A stretch of DNA of 39,139 nt from Sphingomonadaceae bacterium (GTDB lineage Bacteria > Pseudomonadota > Alphaproteobacteria > Sphingomonadales > Sphingomonadaceae): assembly GCA_947473355.1 (NCBI GenBank), contig CANJCQ010000038.1:1-39139 (forward strand), in the 5' to 3' direction. Made by a program: the position numbers and the translations under genes. Under the pieces are notes generated by a model. It was not told where the DNA came from and did no database searches. It saw only the letters and a list, made by a program, of their open reading frames with translations. Shown in pieces: positions 25,941-34,206 of the stretch. Numbering within the stretch: the first letter of the stretch is position 1; every line of letters starts with the position of its first letter.

Positions 25941-26163
25941 GATTGAACTTCCGTTCACTCGAAGGCGGTGATTTGGCGTGGTGGTGCTTGGCCCGGGTCG
26001 GCCGGTCCATCAGCTCGCCGCTGCAATCAGGGCATCGCTCGTCGAGCGCGTCGGCGCATTCGGCGCAGTAGGTGCATTCAAAGCTGCATATGAAGGCGCC
26101 GGGCAGTTCAGCCGGCAGGTCGCAGCCGCAGCGCTCGCAGTCGGGGCGCATTTCAAGGCTCAT
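25921..26163 (-). CDS. DUF1272 small zinc-ribbon-like protein
   Basis: An 80-residue protein rich in paired cysteines: [17 protein letters not shown] and CPDC. This matches DUF1272, short proteins likely to bind zinc, of unknown role. The core ends near residue 60 ([13 protein letters not shown]). The last codons (KFNPSTSSG) and the stop come from the REP arm described separately, so the C-terminus has been remade by repeat insertion. Its ATG overlaps the stop of glmM (ATGA), so it is translated from the glmM transcript. Confidence 0.85.
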   Translation of the reverse strand: MSLEMRPDCERCGCDLPAELPGAFICSFECTYCAECADALDERCPDCSGELMDRPTRAKHHHAKSPPSSERKFNPSTSSG

Positions 26164-27515
26164 GCAGCCGCTTCCTTCACCGCCGCACAGATCGCATCGA
26201 CGACCTGTTCGACTTCTGCTGCATCGTCGCCCTCGGCCATGACCCGGATCACCGGCTCGGTGCCCGATGGCCGGATCACCAGCCTGCCCTTGCCCGCCAG
26301 CTGCGCTTCGGCATCGGCGATCACGGCTTTGACCCGCGCATCATCGAGCGGCCCCCCTGCAGCGAATTGGCCGCCCGAAAAGCGCACATTCTTGAGCAAT
26401 TGCGGCACCGGATCGAACAGATGAAGCAGCTCGCTGGCCTTCTTCCCCGATTGCACCAGCGCGCCGAGCACCTGCAGCGCGGCAATCGTGCCATCGCCTG
26501 TGGTGGCGTGATCGAGCAAGATCATGTGGCCAGACTGTTCGCCGCCGACATTATAGCCACCTGCCTTCATCGCTTCGAGCACATAGCGATCGCCGACCTT
26601 GGCGCGGATCAGGTCCAACCCCTGGCCATTGAGAAAGCGTTCCAACCCGAGATTCGACATGACAGTGGCGACCAATCCGCCGCCTGTGAGACACCCCTGC
26701 GCCGCCATGCGGCTGCCGATCAGCGCCATCAGCTGGTCGCCATCGACAGTCTGGCCCTTTTCATCGACCACGATCAGCCGGTCGGCATCGCCATCAAGCG
26801 CCACGCCGATATCCGCGCCCGCAGCGACAACGGTTTCCTTGATCAGATCGAGGTGGGTCGAGCCGCACTTGTCGTTGATGTTCTTGCCGTTGGGCGTGAC
26901 CCCCAACGTGATGACTTCCGCGCCCAGCTCCCAGATCGCCGAAGGCGCGACCTGATAGGCGGCACCATTGGCGCAATCGACCACGATCTTGAGCCCATCC
27001 AGCCGCACATCATCGGGCAGCGAGGCCTTGACCGCGTGGATATAGCGGCCCCGCGCATCTTCGATCCGGCGGGCGCGGCCGATATCGGGTGGCTGGGCGA
27101 GTGGCAGGCTGCCCGACAGCATCGCCTCGATCGCCTCTTCGTCCGCATCGGAAAGCTTGAAGCCATCGGGGCCGAACAGCTTGATGCCGTTATCCTCATA
27201 AGGGTTGTGGCTGGCCGAGATCATCACGCCGACATCGGCGCGCATTTCGCGCGTCAAAAGCGCGACCGCCGGGGTCGGCATCGGCCCCAGCAGCACCACG
27301 TCCATGCCGACACTGGTGAAGCCCGCTACAAGCGCGTTTTCCAGCATATAGCCCGAAAGCCGCGTGTCCTTGCCGATCACCACCCGGTGGCGATGGCTGC
27401 CGCGCAGGAACCGCGTGCCCGCCGCCTGGCCGACCTTCATCGCCACTTCGGCGGTCATCACCCCGAGATTGGTTTGCCCGCGAATGCCATCCGTGCCGAA
27501 ATACTGCCGTGCCAT
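26160..27515 (-). CDS. glmM: Phosphoglucosamine mutase
   Basis: GlmM converts glucosamine-6-phosphate to glucosamine-1-phosphate on the way to UDP-GlcNAc for peptidoglycan and LPS. A 451-residue protein from ATG at 27513-27515 ([13 protein letters not shown]); a longer frame upstream lacks homology. The phosphoserine loop is [18 protein letters not shown], the metal loop is ALDGDADRL, the sugar loop is [10 protein letters not shown] and the phosphate-binding loop is [13 protein letters not shown]. Length and all four motifs are normal. It is divergent from the symporter gene (106 bp). Confidence 0.97.
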   Translation of the reverse strand: MARQYFGTDGIRGQTNLGVMTAEVAMKVGQAAGTRFLRGSHRHRVVIGKDTRLSGYMLENALVAGFTSVGMDVVLLGPMPTPAVALLTREMRADVGVMISASHNPYEDNGIKLFGPDGFKLSDADEEAIEAMLSGSLPLAQPPDIGRARRIEDARGRYIHAVKASLPDDVRLDGLKIVVDCANGAAYQVAPSAIWELGAEVITLGVTPNGKNINDKCGSTHLDLIKETVVAAGADIGVALDGDADRLIVVDEKGQTVDGDQLMALIGSRMAAQGCLTGGGLVATVMSNLGLERFLNGQGLDLIRAKVGDRYVLEAMKAGGYNVGGEQSGHMILLDHATTGDGTIAALQVLGALVQSGKKASELLHLFDPVPQLLKNVRFSGGQFAAGGPLDDARVKAVIADAEAQLAGKGRLVIRPSGTEPVIRVMAEGDDAAEVEQVVDAICAAVKEAAA

Positions 27516-27621
27516 ATGCGTCCCGTCTGGCTCAATTCTAGTGTGGTTTGCCCAGAGAATTGCTATGTCGCCAAGCGCGGCTAATGTCACGCCTGCTCGG
27601 GCAAAAATGCATGGAGATCAT

Positions 27622-28878
27622 ATGAGCGGGCAGACTTCTGCGATGCCGATCAAGCCGGTCCCGGCGGGCTGGACACTCGCCGGACTGGTCGGCGGATTGC
27701 TGCTGGGCCTGGCCCTGCATGGCAGCACAGCGATGCAGCAGCTGCTGTCCATCACCACACCGCTCGGCGCCTTGTGGCTGCGCGCCCTGCAGATGACCAT
27801 TGTGCCGCTGGTCGTCTCGCTGCTGTTCACCGGGATCGTCCAGACTGTCGCGGCGGCATCGGCCGGGGCTATGGCGCGGCGCAGTCTGGGGCTGTTTGCA
27901 ATGGTTCTGGTCTTGGGCGGGGCCATGTCGGCCATTGTCATGCCGCTGGCGCTCAATATATGGCCCGTGCCCTCCGGCGCCGCTGCCGCGCTTGCCAGCG
28001 CCGGGCCGCAGAGCACCGGCAGAGTGCCGGGCCTTGCCGATTTCCTGCAATCGCTGGTGCCCTCCAATATTTTCAGCGCCGCCGCCAGCGACGCCATGCT
28101 GCCCCTGATCCTGTTTACCGCCCTGTTCGCGCTGGCATCGACCCGCCTCGCCGAGGAGCCTCGCCGCCAGCTCGCGCTGTTTTTCGAGGCCACGGCCGGG
28201 GCGATGATGGTGGTGATCGGCTGGGTGCTGGCGCTGGCTCCGCTTGGGGTGTTCTGTCTGGCGCTGGGCGTCGCGGCGGGCAACGGGGCGGGAGCGATAG
28301 GCGTTCTGGCGCATTACATCGCGCTGCTGGTGGCTATCGGCGGGGTGATTCTGGTCGCGGCCTATGGTGTCGCTGCGACTGCCGGAGGCCAGAGGCTAAG
28401 CACTTTCGCCCGCGCCATGCTGCCCGCGCAGGCTGTCGCCATTTCGACCCAGTCATCGCTCGCCAGCCTGCCCGCCATGCTCGATTCGTGCCGCAGGCTG
28501 GGCTTGCGCGAAACCAGCGGCGAATTCGTCCTGCCGCTGTCCGTCGCGCTGTTCCGCGCCACCAGTCCGGCGATGAACATGGCCGTGGCAATCTATGCCG
28601 CGCACCTGACTGGCGTGACGCTGACCCCGCCCGTGCTCGCCGCAGGCGTTGCGGTTGCGGCTCTGATGGCGCTTGGCACAGTGTCGCTGCCTGGCACGAT
28701 CAGCTTCGTCGCCACGGTCGGCCCGATTGCGCTCGCCATGGGCGTGCCGCTCGGCCCGCTGGCGCTGCTGGTGGCAGTCGAGATGCTGCCCGACATCATG
28801 CGCACGCTGGCCAATGTGACGATGGACGTGGCGGTGACAGCAGTGGTGGATCGCAAGAGCGGGCAAAAGACCCACTGA
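27622..28878 (+). CDS. Dicarboxylate / amino acid:cation symporter (DAACS family)
   Basis: A 418-residue inner-membrane transporter from ATG 27622, with GGAG six bases upstream. It has about eight membrane helices and two re-entrant loops of the GltP/DctA fold: LRALQMTIVPLVVSLLFTGI near the N-terminus, the serine-rich hairpin with STQSSLASLPAML (about residues 275-290), and the substrate/Na+ region RATSPAMNMAVAIYAA (the NMDGT-like position reads NMAVA). The replacement of the usual NMDG by NMAV means substrate choice may differ from glutamate or C4-dicarboxylates. It is monocistronic. Confidence 0.88.
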   Translation: MSGQTSAMPIKPVPAGWTLAGLVGGLLLGLALHGSTAMQQLLSITTPLGALWLRALQMTIVPLVVSLLFTGIVQTVAAASAGAMARRSLGLFAMVLVLGGAMSAIVMPLALNIWPVPSGAAAALASAGPQSTGRVPGLADFLQSLVPSNIFSAAASDAMLPLILFTALFALASTRLAEEPRRQLALFFEATAGAMMVVIGWVLALAPLGVFCLALGVAAGNGAGAIGVLAHYIALLVAIGGVILVAAYGVAATAGGQRLSTFARAMLPAQAVAISTQSSLASLPAMLDSCRRLGLRETSGEFVLPLSVALFRATSPAMNMAVAIYAAHLTGVTLTPPVLAAGVAVAALMALGTVSLPGTISFVATVGPIALAMGVPLGPLALLVAVEMLPDIMRTLANVTMDVAVTAVVDRKSGQKTH

Positions 28879-28886
28879 AATTCGCT

Positions 28887-29050
28887 GCTCCTCTCCCCCT
28901 GCGGGAGAGGATACGAAGGCTACCGAGCTTGCTCGCTAGCCGTAGTTGGAGAGGGGGGGGGCGAACGCAGCGCTGCGACGCCCCCTCTCCAAGCTGCGCT
29001 AGCCACTGAAGTGGCAAGCTGTCGCTATCCTCCCCCGCAAGGGAGGAGGA
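28887..29050. repeat. Long inverted repeat doublet (about 55-bp arms)
   Basis: Two inverted copies of one unit fill the gap between the symporter and the GNAT-like gene. Unit 1 runs from about 28900 (GGGAGAGGATACGAAGGC) to TTGGAGAGGGGG near 28958. Unit 2, read on the minus strand, runs from GGGGGAGGATAGCGAC (near 29036) to TTGGAGAGGGGG (near 28981). Inner arms TTGGAGAGGGGG and CCCCCTCTCCAA face each other across a short GC-rich loop with GCAGCGCTGC. Outer ends (CTCTCCCCCTGCGGGAGAGG and CCTCCCCCGCAAGGGAGG) are hairpins in themselves. It probably acts as a terminator for both convergent genes. It is a different family from the CTTCGACA repeats. Confidence 0.85.
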
Positions 29051-29051
29051 G

Positions 29052-30257
29052 TCACAAGGCCTTCTCGTAAATATTATACTGCTTGTTGATCTTGCTGTTG
29101 ATAGCATCGGCAATCGCCACCATCCCCTGATTGTCTTCGAGGATCCAGCCGATCTCGCCGCGCCTGCCGCCGAAATGGGCAATCGAATCCCGCCGGATAT
29201 ATTCGATCATCATGAACGCGAGCTGGCTGGCCATGCGCGAGCTCTGCAGGCGCTTGAGCACGCCCATCAAGGGCACCCGCATATCCGCAGGCCTGGGCTT
29301 GCGCAGCCACAGCGCGATTTTCAGCCAGCCGAGCAGCGATGGTTTGCCGCTGGGGCGATTGGCATGGGCCAGCACCTGGTTGAAATCGGGCAGGGTCATC
29401 ATGAAGGCGACTGGCTCACCATCATATTCGGCAAAGCGGATCAGGTCTGGCTTGACCAGCGGCTTCAAGGACTTGGCAGTATAGGCAATCTCGCTGGGGG
29501 TGAAGGGCACGAAGCCCCAGTTGTCCGACCAAGCATCGTTGAGAATGGTGCACAGGATTTGCACATCGCGTTCGAAGTTTCCAAGATCGACCTTGCGGAT
29601 GCGGATGCGCTCGTTCTTTTCGCCCGAGGCGATGATCCGCTGGATCAACGGCGGATATTCAACGGTGATATCGATATCATAGGTGTAGAGACGCTTGACG
29701 AGGCCATAGCCTTCCCCCTCGATCCACGGCTGATAGCGCGCCGACTGGTGCCCCATCATATACATCGGCGGATGGTCGTGGCCTTTGACCAGCAGGCCCG
29801 GTTCTTCCCAGACCGAGAGGTTCATCGGCGCGAGCACGCGGGTCATGCCCTGTTCGCGCAGCCATATTTCCGCGCGAGCGATCAGCAGTTTGGCGACTGC
29901 CTCGTCGAGGGTCTCCAGCGCGCCCCAATTGCCGGTCCCCGGCCCCATGCCCTGCTCGGCCGACTGGGCCAGCGCCAGCTCGTCGATGTGGGCGGAAATG
30001 CGCCCGACTACCTCGCCATTTTTGTCGGGGCCGCGCCGCGCGAGGAACAGCTGACAGCGGGCATGCTCGAAGAACGGGTTCTTGCCCGGCGTGAACTTGC
30101 TCAGCTCCTCACTGCGCAGATTGGGCACATAATTGGGATCGGAGGCATTGATGCGGAAGCCGAAATCGACAAATGCCTCGGTGTCGGCCTTGGTGGAAAC
30201 CGGAGAAATGACTATATCTGGCCCTGAACTATCTGGACCTGAATTGATTTGGGTCAC
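29052..30257 (-). CDS. GNAT-like acyltransferase-fold protein
   Basis: A 401-residue protein taken from GTG at 30255-30257, with AAAGG about 10 bases upstream; the frame continues to a TTG at 30314 with no homology-like content. The family is known to me only as N-acetyltransferase-like proteins of about 380-400 residues, with FGFRINASDPNYVPNLRSEE early, FFEHARCQLFLARR, VVGRISAHIDE, and GWILEDNQGMVAIADAINSK near the end. A GNAT motif A is not obvious. It is divergent from the fatty acid desaturase gene, which suggests a lipid-related role, but that is inference only. Confidence 0.7.
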   Translation of the reverse strand: MTQINSGPDSSGPDIVISPVSTKADTEAFVDFGFRINASDPNYVPNLRSEELSKFTPGKNPFFEHARCQLFLARRGPDKNGEVVGRISAHIDELALAQSAEQGMGPGTGNWGALETLDEAVAKLLIARAEIWLREQGMTRVLAPMNLSVWEEPGLLVKGHDHPPMYMMGHQSARYQPWIEGEGYGLVKRLYTYDIDITVEYPPLIQRIIASGEKNERIRIRKVDLGNFERDVQILCTILNDAWSDNWGFVPFTPSEIAYTAKSLKPLVKPDLIRFAEYDGEPVAFMMTLPDFNQVLAHANRPSGKPSLLGWLKIALWLRKPRPADMRVPLMGVLKRLQSSRMASQLAFMMIEYIRRDSIAHFGGRRGEIGWILEDNQGMVAIADAINSKINKQYNIYEKAL

Positions 30258-30361
30258 GGTTTTGCCTTTGTTGTCTGCGACAGGGCAGTGCGGATAGCGT
30301 GGCGTGCTTGTCAAGCTGGCCGTCGAATATGGCGCGGTTATGGCGCTACTGGAAACGATGC

Positions 30362-31426
30362 ATGAATGCGCATGAGACCATCAACGCCAGAGCGCCGCAG
30401 GGGGCGGCAGTTGCCGACGACATGGCGCTGCTGCGCGCGGCGACCACGCTGACCCGCGACATCGGCGAGGCCCGGCCCGGCATCTACTGGCCCGACATGC
30501 TCCTCTCTGCCTTGCTCGGCTATGCGGCGCTGGCCGGGGCCATCCTGCTGGCCAATCCATGGGTGGCCGCTCTGTTCGGCATGTTCGCCGCGCTGGCGCT
30601 CTATCGCGCGCTGCTGTTCATCCACGAGCTGACCCATATCCACCGCGACGCTCTGCCTGGATTCCGTTTTGCGTGGAATCTGCTCGTTGGCATTCCGATG
30701 CTGACGCCAAGCTTCATGTACGAACATGTGCATACCCTGCACCACGCCCGCACCCGTTATGGCACGGTGGAAGACCCGGAATATTTGCCGCTCGGCCTGA
30801 TGAAGCCATGGTCGTTGCCACTGTTCCTTTTGATCTCGCTGCTGCTGCCCGTCGCCCTATTGCTGCGCTGCGCCGTGCTGGTTCCACTTGGGGTGATCAT
30901 GCCGCCGTTGCGCAAGCTGATGTGGGAGCGGTTCTCGTCGCTCTCGACCAACCCGGCTTTCCGCCGCCGCCCGCCCGAGGGCGAGCTGGCCCGCATGGTG
31001 TTCTGGCAGGAGCTGGGCGCTTCGCTTTGGGCCATCACTCTGCTCGCCGCTTCGTGGGAGTTCGGCTGGCGGCCCCTGGCTGTTGCCATGGCAGTGATCG
31101 CCGCAACCGCAGTGCTCAACCAGCTGCGCACGCTCGCCGCGCACCTGTGGACCAACGAGGGCGCGCAGATGACGGTCACCGCGCAATACCTCGATTCGGT
31201 CAATGTCCCGCCGCCCGGGCCGCTGCCCTATGTCTGGGCCCCGGTCGGCCTGCGCTATCACGCCACCCACCACCTGCTGCCCAGCCTGCCCTATCATGCG
31301 CTCGGCGAGGCCCACCGGCGGCTGACAGCGGAATTCGGGACAGGAACGACCTATCAGGGGGCGAATTATCCGGGGCTCGCTTCGCTGATTGTGCGACTCG
31401 CGCGCAGTACTATGCGGCTGCAGTGA
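30362..31426 (+). CDS. Membrane fatty acid desaturase family protein
   Basis: A 354-residue integral membrane protein from ATG 30362, with GGAAACG just upstream; earlier ATGs at 30332 lack one. The three His clusters of the di-iron desaturase/hydroxylase superfamily are HELTHIHRD (about residue 104), HVHTLHHARTRYG (about 124-136) and HATHHLLPSLPYH (about 300-312). Hydrophobic helices lie around residues 44-90 and 155-185 and 215-255. Family members introduce double bonds or hydroxyls into acyl chains or carotenoids. The exact substrate cannot be read. It ends 13 bp from the convergent DUF6985 gene. Confidence 0.85.
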   Translation: MNAHETINARAPQGAAVADDMALLRAATTLTRDIGEARPGIYWPDMLLSALLGYAALAGAILLANPWVAALFGMFAALALYRALLFIHELTHIHRDALPGFRFAWNLLVGIPMLTPSFMYEHVHTLHHARTRYGTVEDPEYLPLGLMKPWSLPLFLLISLLLPVALLLRCAVLVPLGVIMPPLRKLMWERFSSLSTNPAFRRRPPEGELARMVFWQELGASLWAITLLAASWEFGWRPLAVAMAVIAATAVLNQLRTLAAHLWTNEGAQMTVTAQYLDSVNVPPPGPLPYVWAPVGLRYHATHHLLPSLPYHALGEAHRRLTAEFGTGTTYQGANYPGLASLIVRLARSTMRLQ

Positions 31427-31439
31427 AGAGGCCAAAGCC

Positions 31440-31994
31440 CTAGCTTTGACCAGCATCCTGTTCGGCAATCCACAGCAGACAGGCCGTATCGGCTCCGCCC
31501 ACCGCGACCGCGCGAGTGCCATGCATCAAGACTCCCAAGCCGTGCTCCTGGTCCCAGGTGCAGCCGAACTCGAACCCGAGATAGGGCATTCCACCATTGG
31601 CGATCTGGTGAACATTGACCGCATAAAGGCCGATCAGCTGCCGCAGCGCGTCGGCATTGACGATGACAGGCAGCAATTCTTCCGCTTCCTGCGGTGAGAA
31701 ATCGCCAGACTCGCGCAATTCGCCATAGGCATTGAAAATGGCCGCCTTTGCCGCAGCTGAAACATCGGCCTCATGTTCGAGAAACCATTGCACTAGCGCC
31801 TGCTCATGGTCGCTCAGTGGGTTGGTGTCCCGGCACTCAGGCGCAAAGACAATCTCGACCGTTCCATCCGATCGCTCAGCGGGGCCGGGGCCGCCATAGG
31901 GGCCGCTCCGGTCGAGATAACCAGCCCAGGACGCGAGGCGCGTTTTTGCGGTCTGGAACATGCCGTGATCGTCTAGCTTGAAGTCCACGGGCAT
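31440..31994 (-). CDS. DUF6985-like hypothetical protein
   Basis: A 184-residue soluble protein from ATG at 31992-31994, with AGGAG a few bases upstream; the longer frame overlaps the esterase. It shows FKLDDHGMFQ at the N-terminus, NPLSDHEQALVQWFLEHE in the middle and YLGFEFGCTWDQEHGLGVLM with MHGTRAVAVGGADTA at the end, which I associate with DUF6985, seen in polymorphic-toxin immunity-type and unknown contexts. No catalytic motif is visible. It starts 5 bp after the esterase stop and is last in the lptF-lptG transcript. Confidence 0.65.
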   Translation of the reverse strand: MPVDFKLDDHGMFQTAKTRLASWAGYLDRSGPYGGPGPAERSDGTVEIVFAPECRDTNPLSDHEQALVQWFLEHEADVSAAAKAAIFNAYGELRESGDFSPQEAEELLPVIVNADALRQLIGLYAVNVHQIANGGMPYLGFEFGCTWDQEHGLGVLMHGTRAVAVGGADTACLLWIAEQDAGQS

Positions 31995-31999
31995 GTCTC

Positions 32000-33079
32000 C
32001 TAGCTCCCGCCCATCCCCCAGGCTGCATCGCAGAACCGCTTGCATTCGGCCATCAATTCGTGGTCCTCGGGCGCTGTGCCCATGAAGCCGCCGTGGCAGC
32101 CTGCCTCGGTAATATGCAGTTCGGCCTGAACCCCTGCCCGGCGCAGCGCGCGGTGCATCCGCACGGTGTCAGACAGCAACAGGTCGCGAGTGCCCGAAGA
32201 CAGCAAAGTCGGCGGCCAGCCCTTGATGAAATCGCCATTGATGGGTGAGAGATAGGGGTGGTTCTTGTCGGCACTGCCTGCATAGGAGCCAGGCCCGTCC
32301 CCGCCGCCACCATAGAGATTGACGTCGTGAAAGCGGTTGGCGATGCGGCTGTCGCCCGCGCCGGTCATATCGACCGACGGGGTCAGCATCAGCAGGGCGG
32401 CGGGCAGCGGAAGGCCTTCGTCGCGGGCGCGCAGCAGCATGGCGGCGACCAGATTGCCGCCAGCCGAAGAACCCGCAGCGACAATGTCTTTCGCGTTGTG
32501 ATGCTTCAGCACTTCACGCCAGGCCGCCATGCAATCGTCGAGCGCAGCGGGATAGGCATGGCCAGGGGCGAGCCGGTAATCCACCGACCAGACTTCAACG
32601 CCATTTTCCATGGCGCGAAGGGTGGCGAGGACCTGGCACATCTCGCCGCCGCCAGCCGTGAACCCGCCGCCGTGAACGTCGAAATAGGCGACCTGTGCCT
32701 TGCGGCCCTGGCGCCCATCGGGAATGACACGATAAAGTTTCGCCTCTGGTCCGAGTTCGATGGTCTCAAGCTTGCCCTTGAAGCCAGCGGCGCGCGGTCG
32801 CAGCATCTGCAACGCCCGCTCGGCGGCTTCGCGCTGATCGCCCGAAGGCGGCGCACTGCCCATTGCGGCTATCCGCTTCGCTGCGCCGGAAAGGAAGGCC
32901 TGCGCCTGCGGGCTGATCGATGTCGGCACCGGAAGCACCATTGCCGGGACGTTCAGACCGGTGAGTTCGTTTGCCATTGCTGTTCCTCCCAAAATGCTTT
33001 TTGCAGGACCGGCAACGCTTCCCAAAGCAGCCGCACCTATCGCTCCGGCCTGAAATTCGCGCCTTGTAAGCCTGGCCAT
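32000..33079 (-). CDS. Tat-exported esterase of the HSL (hormone-sensitive lipase) family
   Basis: A 359-residue hydrolase. The N-terminus LTRREFQAGAIGAAALG is a twin-arginine signal (RR at residues 6-7), so the protein should be folded in the cytoplasm and exported. The HSL/acetyl-hydrolase fold is shown by the oxyanion motif DVHGGGFTAGGG, the nucleophile elbow AGSSAGGN, an Asp in the loop SSGTRDLLLSD, and His in ITEAGCHGGFMG. GGAG lies upstream of the start, overlapping the lptG stop region. It is 9 bp downstream of lptG. Substrate unknown: short-chain esters or acyl groups on envelope glycans are possible. Confidence 0.88.
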   Translation of the reverse strand: MARLTRREFQAGAIGAAALGSVAGPAKSILGGTAMANELTGLNVPAMVLPVPTSISPQAQAFLSGAAKRIAAMGSAPPSGDQREAAERALQMLRPRAAGFKGKLETIELGPEAKLYRVIPDGRQGRKAQVAYFDVHGGGFTAGGGEMCQVLATLRAMENGVEVWSVDYRLAPGHAYPAALDDCMAAWREVLKHHNAKDIVAAGSSAGGNLVAAMLLRARDEGLPLPAALLMLTPSVDMTGAGDSRIANRFHDVNLYGGGGDGPGSYAGSADKNHPYLSPINGDFIKGWPPTLLSSGTRDLLLSDTVRMHRALRRAGVQAELHITEAGCHGGFMGTAPEDHELMAECKRFCDAAWGMGGS

Positions 33080-33088
33080 GATTGCCCC

Positions 33089-34192
33089 CTACTCCTCAGT
33101 ACGCACCAGCACCGTCTCGCCAATCAACAGGAACAGCAGGAACGGCGACCAGGCGGCAATCATCGGCGGATAGCCGCCGAAATTGCCCATGGCGAGCGCA
33201 GCATTGTCGATCACGAAATAGGCGAAGCCCAGCGCCATGCCGATCACCGCGCGCAGCAGCAGTTGGCCCGAGCGGGCGAGGCCAAAGCCGGCGATGGCAC
33301 CGAGCAATGGCATCAGCATGGCCGATAGTGGCCCCGAAATCCGGTGCCACCACTTGCCCTCAAGCTCACTGGTGCGCCGGCCCGCATCGCGCAGTGCCTT
33401 GATGGTGCGCGACAGGCGGAAGATGTTCTGAGCATCAGCATCGACATTGCTGATCGCCAGCTGCAGCGGGGTCACCTCAGGCGCCAGCACCATGGGCGGC
33501 AGGCTGTGCTGCTCGGCGCTGACGACATCGAAAGCCACCGGCGCGTCGAGCCGCCAGCCAGGCGCGGCATAGGTCGCGCGCGGGCTGCGGATCTGTTCAA
33601 CAATCATTCCCGCCGCATCGCGCTGATACCAGGTGACTCGCTCCATCACTGTCGCCGTGCCTTCGCCGTTGATTGTCACTGCCGACAGCACATTGGGACC
33701 ATCGCGCAGGAACACGTTGTTGCGGGTGGCCGAGTCCCTGGGCAGGGGCCCATAGTCCACCGCCTGCCATGCCTTGAGCGTGGCATTGGCGTGAGTGACG
33801 ACCCATTCGTTGAACACAAAACTGCTCGCCGCAACCACCGTAGCTACCAGAAACAGCGGCGCCAGCACCTGATGCGCCGAAAGCCCCGAGGCCTTCATCG
33901 CAATGACTTCGCTGTTCTGGTTAAGCGTCGCCAGCGACAGGATCGTTGCCAGCAGCACCGAATAGGGCAGGAAACGCGCGACAAGCTGCGGCACACGCAG
34001 CGAGATATAGGTCCAGATTTGCGCTTCACTGTTACCGGGATGGGCCAGGATCTTGCCGCTTTCACCCAGCAGATCGAGCATCTGCAGGATCAGCACCAGC
34101 ATCAGCAGGACAGCGATGATCCGCGTGGCAAACATCTTGCCGAGATAGGTCGTCAGGGTGCGTGATGGGAAGAATTCGAGCGGTGAGGCCAT
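33089..34192 (-). CDS. lptG: LPS export ABC transporter permease LptG
   Basis: LptG is one of the two permease halves of the LptB2FG transporter that extracts LPS from the inner membrane and passes it to LptC. The 367 residues show the YjgP/YjgQ fold: helices at residues about 18-45 (FATRIIAVLLMLVLILQMLDLL), around 65-115 with VARFLPYSVLLATILSLATL, a periplasmic beta-jellyroll domain, and C-terminal helices ending VLVRTEE. The coupling-helix region NSEVIAMKASGLSAHQVL is typical. It follows lptF by 14 bp. The assignment F versus G follows from order and the N-terminal sequence. Confidence 0.93.
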   Translation of the reverse strand: MASPLEFFPSRTLTTYLGKMFATRIIAVLLMLVLILQMLDLLGESGKILAHPGNSEAQIWTYISLRVPQLVARFLPYSVLLATILSLATLNQNSEVIAMKASGLSAHQVLAPLFLVATVVAASSFVFNEWVVTHANATLKAWQAVDYGPLPRDSATRNNVFLRDGPNVLSAVTINGEGTATVMERVTWYQRDAAGMIVEQIRSPRATYAAPGWRLDAPVAFDVVSAEQHSLPPMVLAPEVTPLQLAISNVDADAQNIFRLSRTIKALRDAGRRTSELEGKWWHRISGPLSAMLMPLLGAIAGFGLARSGQLLLRAVIGMALGFAYFVIDNAALAMGNFGGYPPMIAAWSPFLLFLLIGETVLVRTEE

Positions 34193-34206
34193 CTTTTGCT
34201 AGTTCC

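Noticed and set aside
26367..27584. 405-codon open frame on the plus strand
   Set aside because: Antisense to glmM, which has all its motifs; composition is Arg/His rich and not protein-like.
29175..30227. 350-codon open frame on the plus strand
   Set aside because: Antisense to the GNAT-like gene; no motif or ribosome site.
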